From CAYNRG01 sp047973125 (GTDB lineage Bacteria > Bacillota_I > Bacilli_A > Erysipelotrichales > Erysipelotrichaceae): a stretch of 64,000 nt of DNA. The notes below the pieces were generated by a model. The model was not told the origin of the DNA and made no database searches. It was given only the letters and a program-made list of their open reading frames with translations. The translations under genes and the position numbers were made by a program. Positions 36,322-45,710 of this stretch are shown one piece after another (within the stretch, counting starts at the first letter, position 1; each line of letters starts with the position of its first letter). The DNA lies in contig JBKEBK010000025.1 in NCBI GenBank assembly GCA_047973125.1, positions 1 through 64,000 of the forward strand, given 5' to 3'.

Positions 36322-36530
36322 GCAATGAAATAGAGTAGTAATTAATTAAAAATTAAAAGAGAGTCAAGGGTTGGTGTAACTTGATAATGGATATTAATGA
36401 ACTCACTATGGAGCAATTTCTAAATAAAAAGAAACGTAGTTCTGCGTTAAAGATTTTAAGAGCAAAATTATTTAATTTTGAAATAAGGTGGTACCGCGTT
36501 TGATAACGTCCTTAAATAAGGATGTTTTTA
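36322..36530 (+). promoter_or_regulatory. T-box riboswitch, tRNA-Leu (specifier CUC)
   Basis: AGGTGGTACCGCG at 36486-36498. Terminator AACGTCCTT (36505-36513)/AAGGATGTT (36518-36526) with T run. ATAG (near 36330) can pair with CTAT (36406-36409), setting CTC (36402-36404) followed by A as the specifier, a leucine codon. The bulge UGGU fits tRNA-Leu ending ACCA. Confidence 0.9.
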
Positions 36531-36575
36531 TTTTATACAAAAAGTTAAATAAATTTAGAAATATTATTGAATAAG

Positions 36576-36627
36576 AAAGGGGAGTATGATTTTTTATTAA
36601 ATTAAAATTTATCATACATATAAAAAA
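36576..36627 (+). promoter_or_regulatory. Hairpin between ribosome-binding site and start codon of leuS
   Basis: AAAGGGGAG (36576-36584) lies 43 bases before the ATG, with no other ribosome site nearer. GTATGAT (36584-36590) pairs perfectly with ATCATAC (36611-36617), loop 20 bases, leaving ATATAAAAAA (10 bases) before the ATG at 36628. An ATG at 36586, buried in the hairpin, would give only a four-residue peptide. Confidence 0.6.
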
Positions 36628-39015
36628 ATGGTATATAATCATCAAGAAATTGAAAAAAAATGGAGTAAAATATGGGAAGATGACAAGGTGTTTGAAACCA
36701 ATTTATGGGACTTTAGTAAGCCAAAATTTTATGCTTTAGATATGTTCCCATACCCATCAGGTCATGGTTTACACGTGGGGCATCCAGAAGGTTATACTGC
36801 TACTGATATAGTATCAAGAATGAAAAGAATGCAGGGATATAACGTTTTTCATCCTATGGGCTTTGACTCTTTTGGCTTGCCTGCTGAGCAGTATGCAATT
36901 CAAACAGGAAATCATCCTGAGGAGTTCACTAAAAAAAATATAGAAAATTTTATAAAACAACTTAAAATGCTTGGGTTTTCTTTTGATTGGGATAAACAAA
37001 TATCAACCTGTGATAAAAGTTACTACAAGTGGACACAATGGATTTTTAATCAATTATTTAAAAATGGTTTAGCAAAATATGTAGAATTCCCTGTGAACTG
37101 GTGTGAGGAATTAGGTACTGTCTTAGCAAATGACGAAATAATTGATGGTGTATCTGAAAGAGGCGGACACCCAGTAACAAGAAAAATGATGAAACAATGG
37201 GTGATTGATATTGTGCATTATGCTGAAAGATTACTAGATGGTTTGGATGATCTAGATTGGCCTGAATCTACTAAAGAAATGCAAAGAAACTGGATAGGAA
37301 AATCAATAGGTGCTCAAATTAAATTTAAAGTTTCTGATTTTGACTATTCTTTTGAAGTTTTTACTACAAGATGTGATACTTTGTTTGGTGCTACATATTG
37401 TGTACTAGCTCCAGAGCACCATCTAGTTGATAAAATATGTAGTGATGACTGCAGAGAAAAAATCGAAGAATATAAAAAACAATGCATGCTGAAATCTGAG
37501 CTTGAAAGAACAGAATTAAATAAAGATAAAACAGGTGTATTCACTGGGAGCTATGCAATAAATCCTGTAAATAATAAGAAGATACCGATATGGATATCTG
37601 ACTACGTTTTATCAACATATGGCACAGGTGCCATAATGGCTGTACCTGCTCACGATCAAAGAGACTATGAATTTGCCAAAAAATTTGATATTAATATAAT
37701 TCAGGTATTAGCTGGAGAAGGAATTGAAGAACATGCGGTAACTGAAGATGGTATCCATATGAACTCTGATTTTCTTGATGGCTTAGATACAGAAAGTGCT
37801 AAAAATACTATGAATGCATGGCTAGTTGAAAATAATGTTGGTGAAATAAAAGTAAATTATCGTCTTCGAGAATGGGTCTTCTCTCGTCAAAGATATTGGG
37901 GTGAGCCAATCCCTATAATTCATATAAATGATGAGCAGTTTGCTATTGCTGATAAAGAATTACCACTTGTTCTTCCAGAACTTGATGATTATAAGGGTGT
38001 AAATGGTAAAGCACCATTAGAAAAGGCAACATCATGGGTCAATGGAATTAAAGATGGTAAAAACTTTAAAAGAGAAACCTCTACAATGCCAGGATCTGCT
38101 GGAAGTAGTTGGTATTTTTTGAGATACTTAGACCCAAAAAATGACAATGTATTTGCAGATAAAAAACTTCTAGATCATTGGATGCCTGTGGATTTATATG
38201 TTGGAGGAACTGAACATACTGTAGGACATTTGTTATACGCTAGAATGTGGACAAACTTTTTATATGATCAAGGGTTATTATCATGTAAAGAGCCTTTTAA
38301 AAAATTATTTCATCAGGGTATGATCTTAGGTGAAAATGGTGAAAAGATGAGTAAGTCTAAAGGGAATGTTATAAACCCTGATGATATAATTAAAGAATAT
38401 GGTGCTGATACCTTAAGAGTCTATGAAATGTTTATGGGACCACTTGAAATTAGTAAACCATGGAATGAAAACGGAGTAAATGGAGCAAGAAAATGGTTAG
38501 ATAGGATTTACCGTCTAGTTGTATCTGATAAAATTACAGATGAAAATGATGGTGAACTTGATTATATCTATAATGTTACAGTTCAAAAAGTAACAAGTGA
38601 TATTGAAACTTTAAGTATGAATACAGCAATATCTCAAATGATGATTTTTATTAATGATTGCTATAAGAAGGATAAAGTATATAAAAATTATATATTGAAC
38701 TTCTTAAAAATGTTATCATGCTTTGCTCCACATATTTCTGAGGAACTATATTGTATGTTAACTAATAAAAAAACTATAGCTTATGAAGCATGGCCAACAG
38801 TAGATGATAGTAAATTAGTAGTTGATAAGGTTACAATTGCAGTACAGGTAAATGGAAAATTAAGAGGCACATTTGAACAGAATAAAGATGAAAATAAAGA
38901 AATAACCGAGAAAAATGCCTTAGCTGTTAATTCGGTTATCCCATTTATAGAAGGTAAAGAAATTTTAAAAATTATTGTAGTAGTAAATAAAATAGTTAAT
39001 ATAGTGGTAAAATAG
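36628..39015 (+). CDS. leuS: Leucyl-tRNA synthetase
   Basis: 795 residues. Class I synthetase for tRNA-Leu. HVGH is at 49-52 and KMSKS at 573-577. The CP1 editing domain is present, with the Thr-rich and GTGAIMAVPAHDQRDYEFA segments. The N-terminus NHQEIEKKW fits the family start, so the ATG at 36628 is right in spite of the distant ribosome site. It is controlled twice in prospect: by the T-box and by the hairpin in front of the start. Confidence 0.96.
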   Translation: MVYNHQEIEKKWSKIWEDDKVFETNLWDFSKPKFYALDMFPYPSGHGLHVGHPEGYTATDIVSRMKRMQGYNVFHPMGFDSFGLPAEQYAIQTGNHPEEFTKKNIENFIKQLKMLGFSFDWDKQISTCDKSYYKWTQWIFNQLFKNGLAKYVEFPVNWCEELGTVLANDEIIDGVSERGGHPVTRKMMKQWVIDIVHYAERLLDGLDDLDWPESTKEMQRNWIGKSIGAQIKFKVSDFDYSFEVFTTRCDTLFGATYCVLAPEHHLVDKICSDDCREKIEEYKKQCMLKSELERTELNKDKTGVFTGSYAINPVNNKKIPIWISDYVLSTYGTGAIMAVPAHDQRDYEFAKKFDINIIQVLAGEGIEEHAVTEDGIHMNSDFLDGLDTESAKNTMNAWLVENNVGEIKVNYRLREWVFSRQRYWGEPIPIIHINDEQFAIADKELPLVLPELDDYKGVNGKAPLEKATSWVNGIKDGKNFKRETSTMPGSAGSSWYFLRYLDPKNDNVFADKKLLDHWMPVDLYVGGTEHTVGHLLYARMWTNFLYDQGLLSCKEPFKKLFHQGMILGENGEKMSKSKGNVINPDDIIKEYGADTLRVYEMFMGPLEISKPWNENGVNGARKWLDRIYRLVVSDKITDENDGELDYIYNVTVQKVTSDIETLSMNTAISQMMIFINDCYKKDKVYKNYILNFLKMLSCFAPHISEELYCMLTNKKTIAYEAWPTVDDSKLVVDKVTIAVQVNGKLRGTFEQNKDENKEITEKNALAVNSVIPFIEGKEILKIIVVVNKIVNIVVK

Positions 39016-39055
39016 TCATTTCAATTTTTATTCGCTAGTTAAATATATTGATATT

Positions 39056-39064
39056 TGATATAAT
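39056..39064 (+). promoter_or_regulatory. Extended -10 promoter of scpA-scpB
   Basis: TGA-TATAAT at 39056-39064. A weak -35 TAGTTA (39036-39041) is 17 bases upstream. Confidence 0.55.
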
Positions 39065-39082
39065 TTAAAGAGAGGTGATTTG

Positions 39083-39820
39083 ATGTCTTTTGAAGTAAAT
39101 ATAGAGCAATTTGAAGGTCCACTAGCATTAATGTTACATCTTATAAAAGAGCAGGAGCTAGATCTATTTAATTTAGATATTAGTGTTTTAACTCAACAAT
39201 ATGTGTTATATATTCAACAAATGGAAAAACTTCAATTAGAAGTTGAGAGTGAGTACCTTGTGGAATTAGCAACATTAATAGAATATAAGAGTAAGAAAAT
39301 ATTACCAAAGGATAATTCTGTTTTGGAAGAAGAGTTTGAGGAAGATCCAAAAGATAGACTTATTAGAAGATTAATTGAATATCAACAATTTAAAGAAATT
39401 AGTGAACAATTAAATGAGTTTTATCACCAAAGACAGTTTCAAATTACAAAGCCAATTTCTATTGAAGTTGATGATTGGAATAAGACAATATATGAAGATG
39501 AACCAATTAATGGAACACCTCTTGATATTGCTAAGGCAATGGAAAAATGTTTAAGAAGACTTCAATTATCAAAACCTTTAGAAACAAAGTTTACTACAAG
39601 GGAAATTTCAATGGAGGATAGATCACTACAGATTAGATCAAGACTAGCTGTTTTACCAAAGGTTTTCAGTTTTGAAACACTTTTAGATGATTGTGAAGAT
39701 TTGCCTATGGTAATAGCTACTTTTTTAGCAATTTTAGATTTAACAAGACGTCATACATTAATATTTGAAGTTGATGAGAAAGAAAATATATGGTTTAAAA
39801 GGGGGATAAATTATGAATGA
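39083..39820 (+). CDS. scpA: Segregation and condensation protein A
   Basis: 245 residues from the ATG at 39083; AGAGAGG seven bases before decides against a TTG one codon upstream. Kleisin subunit of the SMC condensin. The N-terminal FEGPLALMLHLIKEQELDLFNLDI block is diagnostic, and the C-terminal winged helix (FETLLDDCEDLPMVIATFLAILDL) binds the SMC head. scpB overlaps by eight bases. Confidence 0.95.
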   Translation: MSFEVNIEQFEGPLALMLHLIKEQELDLFNLDISVLTQQYVLYIQQMEKLQLEVESEYLVELATLIEYKSKKILPKDNSVLEEEFEEDPKDRLIRRLIEYQQFKEISEQLNEFYHQRQFQITKPISIEVDDWNKTIYEDEPINGTPLDIAKAMEKCLRRLQLSKPLETKFTTREISMEDRSLQIRSRLAVLPKVFSFETLLDDCEDLPMVIATFLAILDLTRRHTLIFEVDEKENIWFKRGINYE

Positions 39821-40379
39821 TTATAAATTACAAGATAATAATGATGAGTCTTTAATAATTTTAGAAGGTTTATTATTCATAGTAGGTGATGAAGGTTTAA
39901 CTATCGATCAAATTAAAGATGTTATGGATATAACAATAGAAAAAGCAACTAAAATAATTGATCAGTTACAAGAGTATTATTTAGAAGATAATCGTGGAAT
40001 TGAAATTGTAAATTATGGTGGAATTTATAAATTTTTATCAAAAGCAATAATTCACCCTTATGCTCAAAAATTATTTCAAACAACAAAAAAATCTACATTG
40101 TCACAATCAGCATTGGAGACGCTTGCAATCATTGCTTATAAACAACCAATTACTCGCGTAGAAATTGAAGAAATTCGTGGTGTAGGCTGTGATATGATGT
40201 TAAGAAAGCTTATGGCTAGAAATCTTATTGAAGAGAGCGGTAGAAGTGATGCTCCTGGAAGACCAATTCTTTACAATGTAACAACAGAATTTATGGATAA
40301 CTTTAAATTATTGAGTCTAGATGAATTACCAGAGTTACCAAGTTATGAAAATACAGATGAAAAAGAATTGTTTGAATAG
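39813..40379 (+). CDS. scpB: Segregation and condensation protein B
   Basis: 188 residues. Two winged-helix domains; the dimer bridges the kleisin ScpA. Diagnostic segments are LEGLLFIVGDEGLT, LSQSALETLAIIAYKQPITR and RGVGCDMMLRKLMARNLIEE. GGGGGAT inside scpA serves as ribosome site, and the ATG overlaps the scpA stop region. Confidence 0.95.
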   Translation: MNDYKLQDNNDESLIILEGLLFIVGDEGLTIDQIKDVMDITIEKATKIIDQLQEYYLEDNRGIEIVNYGGIYKFLSKAIIHPYAQKLFQTTKKSTLSQSALETLAIIAYKQPITRVEIEEIRGVGCDMMLRKLMARNLIEESGRSDAPGRPILYNVTTEFMDNFKLLSLDELPELPSYENTDEKELFE

Positions 40380-40390
40380 GCAAATATAAT

Positions 40391-41821
40391 ATGAAAAAAA
40401 GTATAATTAGCAATTATTTTTATAGTGTATTTTATCAAACATTATTAGTTATCATTCCTCTTGTTATTACACCATACACAACAAGAGTTCTTGGTGAGAC
40501 ACTATTATCTATAAATGTAGGTACAGCAAATATTCTCCAATGGTTTGCACTATTTGGAATTATGGGTATAAATGTATATGGAAATAGGGAAATAGGAAGG
40601 GTAAGAGATGATAATGATTTATTATCGAAAACTTTTTTAGAAATTGTTTCTATGCAAATATTGTCATTTATAACAATGATTATTTTATTTTTACTATATG
40701 TAACTTTTATTGGTGATGAATATTTAAATATCCTTATAATTCAAGGGTTTTCACTAATAGCAACCGCAATTGATATTACATGGTTCTTTTACGGAGTTGA
40801 AGATTTTAAAAAAATTACAATTAGAAATTGTTTTGTAAAAATTTTAGGGGTTATTCTAATATTCACATTTGTTAAATCACCAGATGATTTTATATTATTT
40901 ATTATTATTAATATATCAACAATGATAATTGGACAATTTGTAATGTGGTTACAATTATCTTCTTATATTAAGTTTTGTAAAATATCATTAAAAGGAGTAC
41001 TTAGACATTTTATTCCAAATATTCATTATTTTATACCTCAACTTGCAATAAGTGTATACTCAATAATGGATGTAACAATGTTGAGAAACTTAGGTAAAGT
41101 TGCAGAAGATGTATTCTTTTATGAAGTTACTCAAAAATTTATCAGAATATTTTTATTTTTTGTTACCTCTATTGGCACAGTAATGTTACCACGTTTATCA
41201 AATATTTATGCCAAAGGAAAAGTAGATCAAATACAGAAATATGTAAATAAAACATTCAAAATATCAATATATTTAGCTATTCCAATGATTTTTGGAATCT
41301 GTGTTGTAGTTAAAGGGTTTATAGGTTGGTTTTTACCAGTACAATCACAAGTTGTTAGTGACCTTATAATAATTGGTTCTCCTTTAATTTTACTTATATC
41401 ATTAAGCAATGTTTTTGGTGCCCAATATCTCCTTCCAGTTGGAAATACAAAGAAATATACCACTTCAGTTACAATTGGGGCTATTGTTAATTTTAGTATA
41501 AATTTAATTATTATACCAATGTTGGGTGCCTTTGGTGCAATTATTTCTTCTCTTATAGGAGAACTAGCTGTTACTATATATCAATGGTTTGTTATTAGAA
41601 AAAGTGTATCATTTTACGTTTCTTTAAGATCTATATTTAATGTTATTTTCTCTTCTGTGACAATGGCAATTATTGTATTTATGACTTATAGTTTTACTAC
41701 ACCATCAATACTTGTTACATTATTTCAAGGTATTATAGGAATTATATGCTATGTAATAATGCTATATTTATTGAAAGATCCTTTATTAACTGAAGTAATT
41801 AATCTTAGGAAAAAAAGTTAA
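40391..41821 (+). CDS. Polysaccharide/oligosaccharide flippase (Wzx/RfbX type)
   Basis: 476 residues, about 14 membrane helices, MOP/PST exporter family. The N-terminal IPLVITPYTTRVLGE segment is typical of RfbX/Wzx flippases, which move lipid-linked oligosaccharides across the membrane. It starts 11 bases after scpB with only a weak ATAGG site. No glycosyltransferase genes lie nearby, so the substrate is unknown. Its presence argues for surface glycans. Confidence 0.87.
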   Translation: MKKSIISNYFYSVFYQTLLVIIPLVITPYTTRVLGETLLSINVGTANILQWFALFGIMGINVYGNREIGRVRDDNDLLSKTFLEIVSMQILSFITMIILFLLYVTFIGDEYLNILIIQGFSLIATAIDITWFFYGVEDFKKITIRNCFVKILGVILIFTFVKSPDDFILFIIINISTMIIGQFVMWLQLSSYIKFCKISLKGVLRHFIPNIHYFIPQLAISVYSIMDVTMLRNLGKVAEDVFFYEVTQKFIRIFLFFVTSIGTVMLPRLSNIYAKGKVDQIQKYVNKTFKISIYLAIPMIFGICVVVKGFIGWFLPVQSQVVSDLIIIGSPLILLISLSNVFGAQYLLPVGNTKKYTTSVTIGAIVNFSINLIIIPMLGAFGAIISSLIGELAVTIYQWFVIRKSVSFYVSLRSIFNVIFSSVTMAIIVFMTYSFTTPSILVTLFQGIIGIICYVIMLYLLKDPLLTEVINLRKKS

Positions 41822-41855
41822 AATTATCTAATTAAGACAATTTTTATTATTTAAA

Positions 41856-41898
41856 GAAAAAGACTAACACTGGTTAAACACCAATATTAGTCTTTTTT
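41856..41898. terminator. Bidirectional terminator between flippase and proS
   Basis: AAAAAGACTAA pairs with TTAGTCTTTTT, with an inner TGGT/ACCA extension. T runs exist on both strands. Confidence 0.85.
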
Positions 41899-41940
41899 AT
41901 ATTAATTTACAGTGACAAACTTATTTAATTGACTTAAAAT

Positions 41941-43641
41941 TTAAATTTCTTTTTTTATTATTTCTTCCATAACAGAAATACAATCTTCAATTTTAATAAG
42001 GATAGATTCAGTATCATTTCTTCCTTTTAGTTCAACTTTATTATTTACAATGTCACGTCCTACAGTTATTCTATATGGTATTCCAATTAATTCCATGTCT
42101 TTAAACTTAATTCCAACTCTTTCATCTCGATCATCTAGAATACATGATATATTGGCATTACACAATTTATCATAAAGATTATTAGCAGCATTTACTTGTT
42201 CTTCATCTTTTGTAGATACAATAACTATAGCAACTTTATATGGCGCTATAATAAGTGGCCAATTGAGACCCTTATCATCACATTTTTGCTCTGCAATTGC
42301 AGCCATAGTTCTAGCAAGACCAATACCATATGAACCCATCCAAACAGGCATAAGCTTATTTTCTGAATTTGAGAACTTTAAGTTCATAATTTCTGAATAC
42401 TTTGTTCCAAGTTTAAATGTGTTACCAACCTCAATACCACGAGAAAAATACAGTTTATCTCCACAATTTGGACAAATATCTTCTTCTTGAACCTGTCTAA
42501 TATCACTATCTTTATAAACATCGAAGTCTTCTAGATTAACATTTATATAATGATAATCTTTTTTGTTTGCTCCAACAACAAAATTAACTTTTTTCATTAC
42601 TTCTTGATCAACAATTATTTTGCATTTTGCATCTATCGGTCCAATAAATCCAGGTACTGACTTAAAAATATCAACAACTTCATTTTCTTCGGCCATCCTT
42701 ACTTCATCTGCTTGTAATAGTTTTCTTAATTTAACTTCATTAACATCATGAATTCCTGAAACAAGACATATATATGGAACATCATCAACCATGTATGCAA
42801 TTGATTTTACTAAAGATTTTTTTTCTACTGATAAAAACTCTGATACTTCATCAATAGTCTTAACATTTAATGTTTGAGTTAGTATTTTATCTAGTTTTTT
42901 ATCAGTACACATTTGTTCTGTAGGTATACATTTAGATACTTCAAGATTACTTGCATAGTCACATTTATGACAAAGAACTAAAGTATCCTCACCAATGTCA
43001 CTTACTGCCTGAAATTCTTCTGAGAGTAATCCTCCCATAACTCCTGTATCTGCTGTAACAATTTTATAGTTAACTTTTAAACGATCAAAAATATTTTTAT
43101 AGGCATTATATTGTAAATTATAAGAATGATTTAATGACTCTTCACTATCATCAAAGGTATAAGCATCTTTCATTAAAAATTCTCTTACTCTTATTAATCC
43201 AAATCTTGGTCTAGGTTCATCTCTAAACTTATTTTGGATTTGATAAAGCATAAATGGTAAATCTTTATATGATTGAACATTTGACGATGCTGCTGCTGAG
43301 AATAGTTCTTCATGTGTTGGACCTAAAACAAAAGATTTGTCAAAGCGATCCTTTAGTGTGAACATTCCTTTTCCAAAACCATTTCTTCTGCCTGAAGAAA
43401 TATATATTTCTTCAGGTATTAATGATGGCATCAATACCTCTTGACATCCAATTTTTATCATTTCTTCATGAATTACTTTTTCAATATTTTTTATTATTTT
43501 TAATCCTAATGGTAAAAACATGTATACTCCTGCAGAACTTTTCTTAATCATTCCAGCTCTTACTAATAGGTTACTACTTAGTGAATCTTCATCTTTAACA
43601 TCTTCTCTAAGAGTATAAAAGTAACTATTTTTTAATTTCAT
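41941..43641 (-). CDS. proS: Prolyl-tRNA synthetase
   Basis: 566 residues from the start at 43641, chosen for GGAGGA before it and because the protein then opens MKLKNSYFYTLREDVKDED as in other bacterial ProRS. An upstream in-frame start would add 46 residues running through the promoter. Class II synthetase for tRNA-Pro. Motif 2 lies in FRDEPRPRFGLIRVREFLMKDAY (about 135-158); a YbaK-like editing insertion spans about 225-385; motif 3 is in GSYGIGLARTMAAI. No T-box leader. Confidence 0.95.
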   Translation of the reverse strand: MKLKNSYFYTLREDVKDEDSLSSNLLVRAGMIKKSSAGVYMFLPLGLKIIKNIEKVIHEEMIKIGCQEVLMPSLIPEEIYISSGRRNGFGKGMFTLKDRFDKSFVLGPTHEELFSAAASSNVQSYKDLPFMLYQIQNKFRDEPRPRFGLIRVREFLMKDAYTFDDSEESLNHSYNLQYNAYKNIFDRLKVNYKIVTADTGVMGGLLSEEFQAVSDIGEDTLVLCHKCDYASNLEVSKCIPTEQMCTDKKLDKILTQTLNVKTIDEVSEFLSVEKKSLVKSIAYMVDDVPYICLVSGIHDVNEVKLRKLLQADEVRMAEENEVVDIFKSVPGFIGPIDAKCKIIVDQEVMKKVNFVVGANKKDYHYINVNLEDFDVYKDSDIRQVQEEDICPNCGDKLYFSRGIEVGNTFKLGTKYSEIMNLKFSNSENKLMPVWMGSYGIGLARTMAAIAEQKCDDKGLNWPLIIAPYKVAIVIVSTKDEEQVNAANNLYDKLCNANISCILDDRDERVGIKFKDMELIGIPYRITVGRDIVNNKVELKGRNDTESILIKIEDCISVMEEIIKKEI

Positions 43642-43662
43642 ATATTTTCCTCCATTCCTGTA

Positions 43663-43668
43663 ATTATA
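43663..43668 (-). promoter_or_regulatory. Probable -10 box of proS
   Basis: TATAAT on the minus strand (43668-43663), 21 bases before the proS ATG. The -35 region at 17-base spacing (TATTAA) is weak. Confidence 0.45.
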
Positions 43669-43680
43669 CACTATTATTTC

Positions 43681-43709
43681 TTTACTTAATAGTATTATTG
43701 TATTATAAT
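43681..43709 (+). promoter_or_regulatory. Promoter of guaB
   Basis: TTTACT (43681-43686), 17 bases, TATAAT (43704-43709). It faces away from the proS promoter. Confidence 0.65.
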
Positions 43710-43745
43710 CATAAGAAATAAAAACATAAGGAGGATAAAATAAAA

Positions 43746-45251
43746 ATGGCATATTTTTATAAGGAAGAGAGTCATACATTCAGTGAGTACCTAATTGTTC
43801 CTGGTTACTCTAGTAGCAATTGTGTTCCAAGTGCAGTTTCTATAAAAACACCACTTACAAGATTTAAAAAGGGTGAGCAACCTAAGTTGTCATTAAATAT
43901 TCCAATGACAAGTGCAATAATGCAATCTGTATCAGGTGAAAACTTAGCCATTGCTCTTGCAAAAGAGGGTGGAGTTAGTTTTATCTATGGCTCTCAAAGT
44001 ATTGAATCTCAAGCACAAATGGTTTCTAGGGTTAAAAATTATAAAGCCGGATTTGTTGTTAGTGATTCAAATATTACTCCTGAAAACACCTTAGATGAAG
44101 TATTAAATTTACTAGAAAAAACGGGACACTCTACAATGCCTGTAACAGAAGATGGTAAGTCAAATGGAAAATTATTAGGAATTGTTACAAGTAGAGATTA
44201 TCGTATTTCTAGAACTCCAATTAGTACTAAAGTAAAGGATTTTATGACTCCTTTAAGTAATCTAATTATTACTGATGATACAAAATCACTTAGTGAATGT
44301 AATGATATTATTTGGGATCATAAATTAAATTCTTTGCCAATAGTAGATAAAAATGGAAATTTAAAATTTTTAGTATTTAGAAAAGATTATGATGCTCATA
44401 AAAAATATCCTTTAGAACTACTTGATGAAAATAAAAGTTTTGTAGTAGGAGCAGGTATTAACACCAGAGATTATGAAGATAGAGTTCCGGCATTAGTTGA
44501 AGCTGGTGTTGATATCTTGTGTATTGACTCAAGTGAAGGTTTTAGTGAGTGGCAAGAAAAAACTATAAAATGGATTAAAGAAAAGTATGGAGATACTGTT
44601 AAAATTGGAGCTGGAAATGTAGTTGATAAAGATGGATTTAATTTTCTTGCAAAAGCTGGGGCAGATTTTATAAAAATCGGTATCGGTGGAGGATCAATTT
44701 GTATCACAAGAGAAACAAAAGGTATTGGTCGCGGACAAGCAACATCGGTTATTGATGTTGCAAAAGCCAGAGATGAATATTATGAAAAGTTTGGTGAGTA
44801 TATTCCACTTTGCTCAGATGGTGGAATTGTATATGATTATCACATTACACTAGCTTTAGCAATGGGTGCAGATTTTGTAATGTTAGGAAGATACTTTTCT
44901 AGATTTGATGAATCACCTACTAATAAACTAGTTATCAATGGAAATTATGTTAAAGAATATTGGGGTGAAGGTAGTAATAGAGCGAGGAACTGGCAACGTT
45001 ATGATCTAGGTGGAAAAGGAAAGTTATCATTTGAAGAAGGTGTTGACTCTTATGTTCCATATGCAGGTCCATTAAGAGATAATGTTCTTCAAACTCTTTC
45101 TAAAGTAAAATCAACAATGTGTAATTGTGGTTGTTTAACAATAAAACAGCTACAAGAAGAAGCAAAATTAACCCTTGTTAGTGCGACATCTATCGTAGAG
45201 GGTGGTGCTCATGATGTTATTGTAAAAGATGCATCAAAAGAATCTAATTAG
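43746..45251 (+). CDS. guaB: IMP dehydrogenase, Tritrichomonas-like subtype
   Basis: 501 residues. It oxidises IMP to XMP, the first committed step to GMP. Tandem CBS domains interrupt the barrel at about 100-215. The catalytic Cys is residue 319 in GGGSICITR, the same number I recall for Tritrichomonas foetus IMPDH. The flap and C-terminus (GEGSNRARNWQRYDLGG, SFEEGVDSYVPYAG, SIVEGGAHDVIVKD) also follow that protogenist subtype more than E. coli or B. subtilis GuaB. AGGAGG is 11 bases before the ATG. Monocistronic, with its own promoter and terminator. Confidence 0.95.
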   Translation: MAYFYKEESHTFSEYLIVPGYSSSNCVPSAVSIKTPLTRFKKGEQPKLSLNIPMTSAIMQSVSGENLAIALAKEGGVSFIYGSQSIESQAQMVSRVKNYKAGFVVSDSNITPENTLDEVLNLLEKTGHSTMPVTEDGKSNGKLLGIVTSRDYRISRTPISTKVKDFMTPLSNLIITDDTKSLSECNDIIWDHKLNSLPIVDKNGNLKFLVFRKDYDAHKKYPLELLDENKSFVVGAGINTRDYEDRVPALVEAGVDILCIDSSEGFSEWQEKTIKWIKEKYGDTVKIGAGNVVDKDGFNFLAKAGADFIKIGIGGGSICITRETKGIGRGQATSVIDVAKARDEYYEKFGEYIPLCSDGGIVYDYHITLALAMGADFVMLGRYFSRFDESPTNKLVINGNYVKEYWGEGSNRARNWQRYDLGGKGKLSFEEGVDSYVPYAGPLRDNVLQTLSKVKSTMCNCGCLTIKQLQEEAKLTLVSATSIVEGGAHDVIVKDASKESN

Positions 45252-45258
45252 TCATTTT

Positions 45259-45282
45259 AATACCCTTACGGGTATTTTTTTT
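45259..45282 (+). terminator. Terminator of guaB
   Basis: AATACCC (45259-45265), loop TTAC, GGGTATT (45270-45276), then a run of T. Confidence 0.9.
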
Positions 45283-45283
45283 A

Positions 45284-45312
45284 TTTATATATAACTTAAA
45301 TCATGGTAAAAT
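45284..45312 (+). promoter_or_regulatory. Promoter of the nusB-deoB run
   Basis: TTTATA (45284-45289), 17 bases, TAAAAT (45307-45312) with TGG in front (extended -10). Confidence 0.55.
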
Positions 45313-45332
45313 ATAAGAGGTGGAGGAACACT

Positions 45333-45710
45333 ATGAAAAGACATATTGACCGTGAAAAAGCAATGATTTGTATATATCAAGTATTGCTTGTAAATAGAGA
45401 TGTAAAAACTGTTATCGAAGATATATTTTTAACAAAATATGATGAAGTTGATGAGTTTCCAAAATTATTAGTTACGCATAGTATACAGAATAAAGATCGT
45501 TTTATAGAATACATAAATAATGTGTTAGATAATTGGAAGTTCAGCCGTTTAAGTTTTGTAGATCAATCAATTTTATTATTAGCATGTGCGGAATTTGATA
45601 AGAAATTAGAAGTTCCTGCAGTAATTATCAATGAAGCTATCTTACTGTCAAAAAAATATAGTGATGAAGACGCTTATAAAATTATAAATGGTGTCTTGGA
45701 TAAAATATGA
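45333..45710 (+). CDS. nusB: Transcription antitermination factor NusB
   Basis: 125 residues from the ATG at 45333; GGTGGAGG six bases before it decides the start over an ATG at 45303 that lies in the promoter. Binds boxA RNA with NusE/S10 in rRNA antitermination. The short all-helical fold is visible, with the FDKKLEVPAVIINEAILLSKKYSDEDAYKIINGVLDK C-terminal signature. Ends in TGA. Its stop overlaps the ATG of xseA. Confidence 0.93.
   Translation: MKRHIDREKAMICIYQVLLVNRDVKTVIEDIFLTKYDEVDEFPKLLVTHSIQNKDRFIEYINNVLDNWKFSRLSFVDQSILLLACAEFDKKLEVPAVIINEAILLSKKYSDEDAYKIINGVLDKI

Noticed and set aside
36585..36599. Short leader peptide MIFY before leuS
   Set aside because: The ATG lies two bases from the ribosome site and within the hairpin; four codons only, so more likely chance.
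43642..43779. 46-residue N-terminal extension of proS
   Set aside because: It runs through the proS promoter and ribosome site and is not part of the family.
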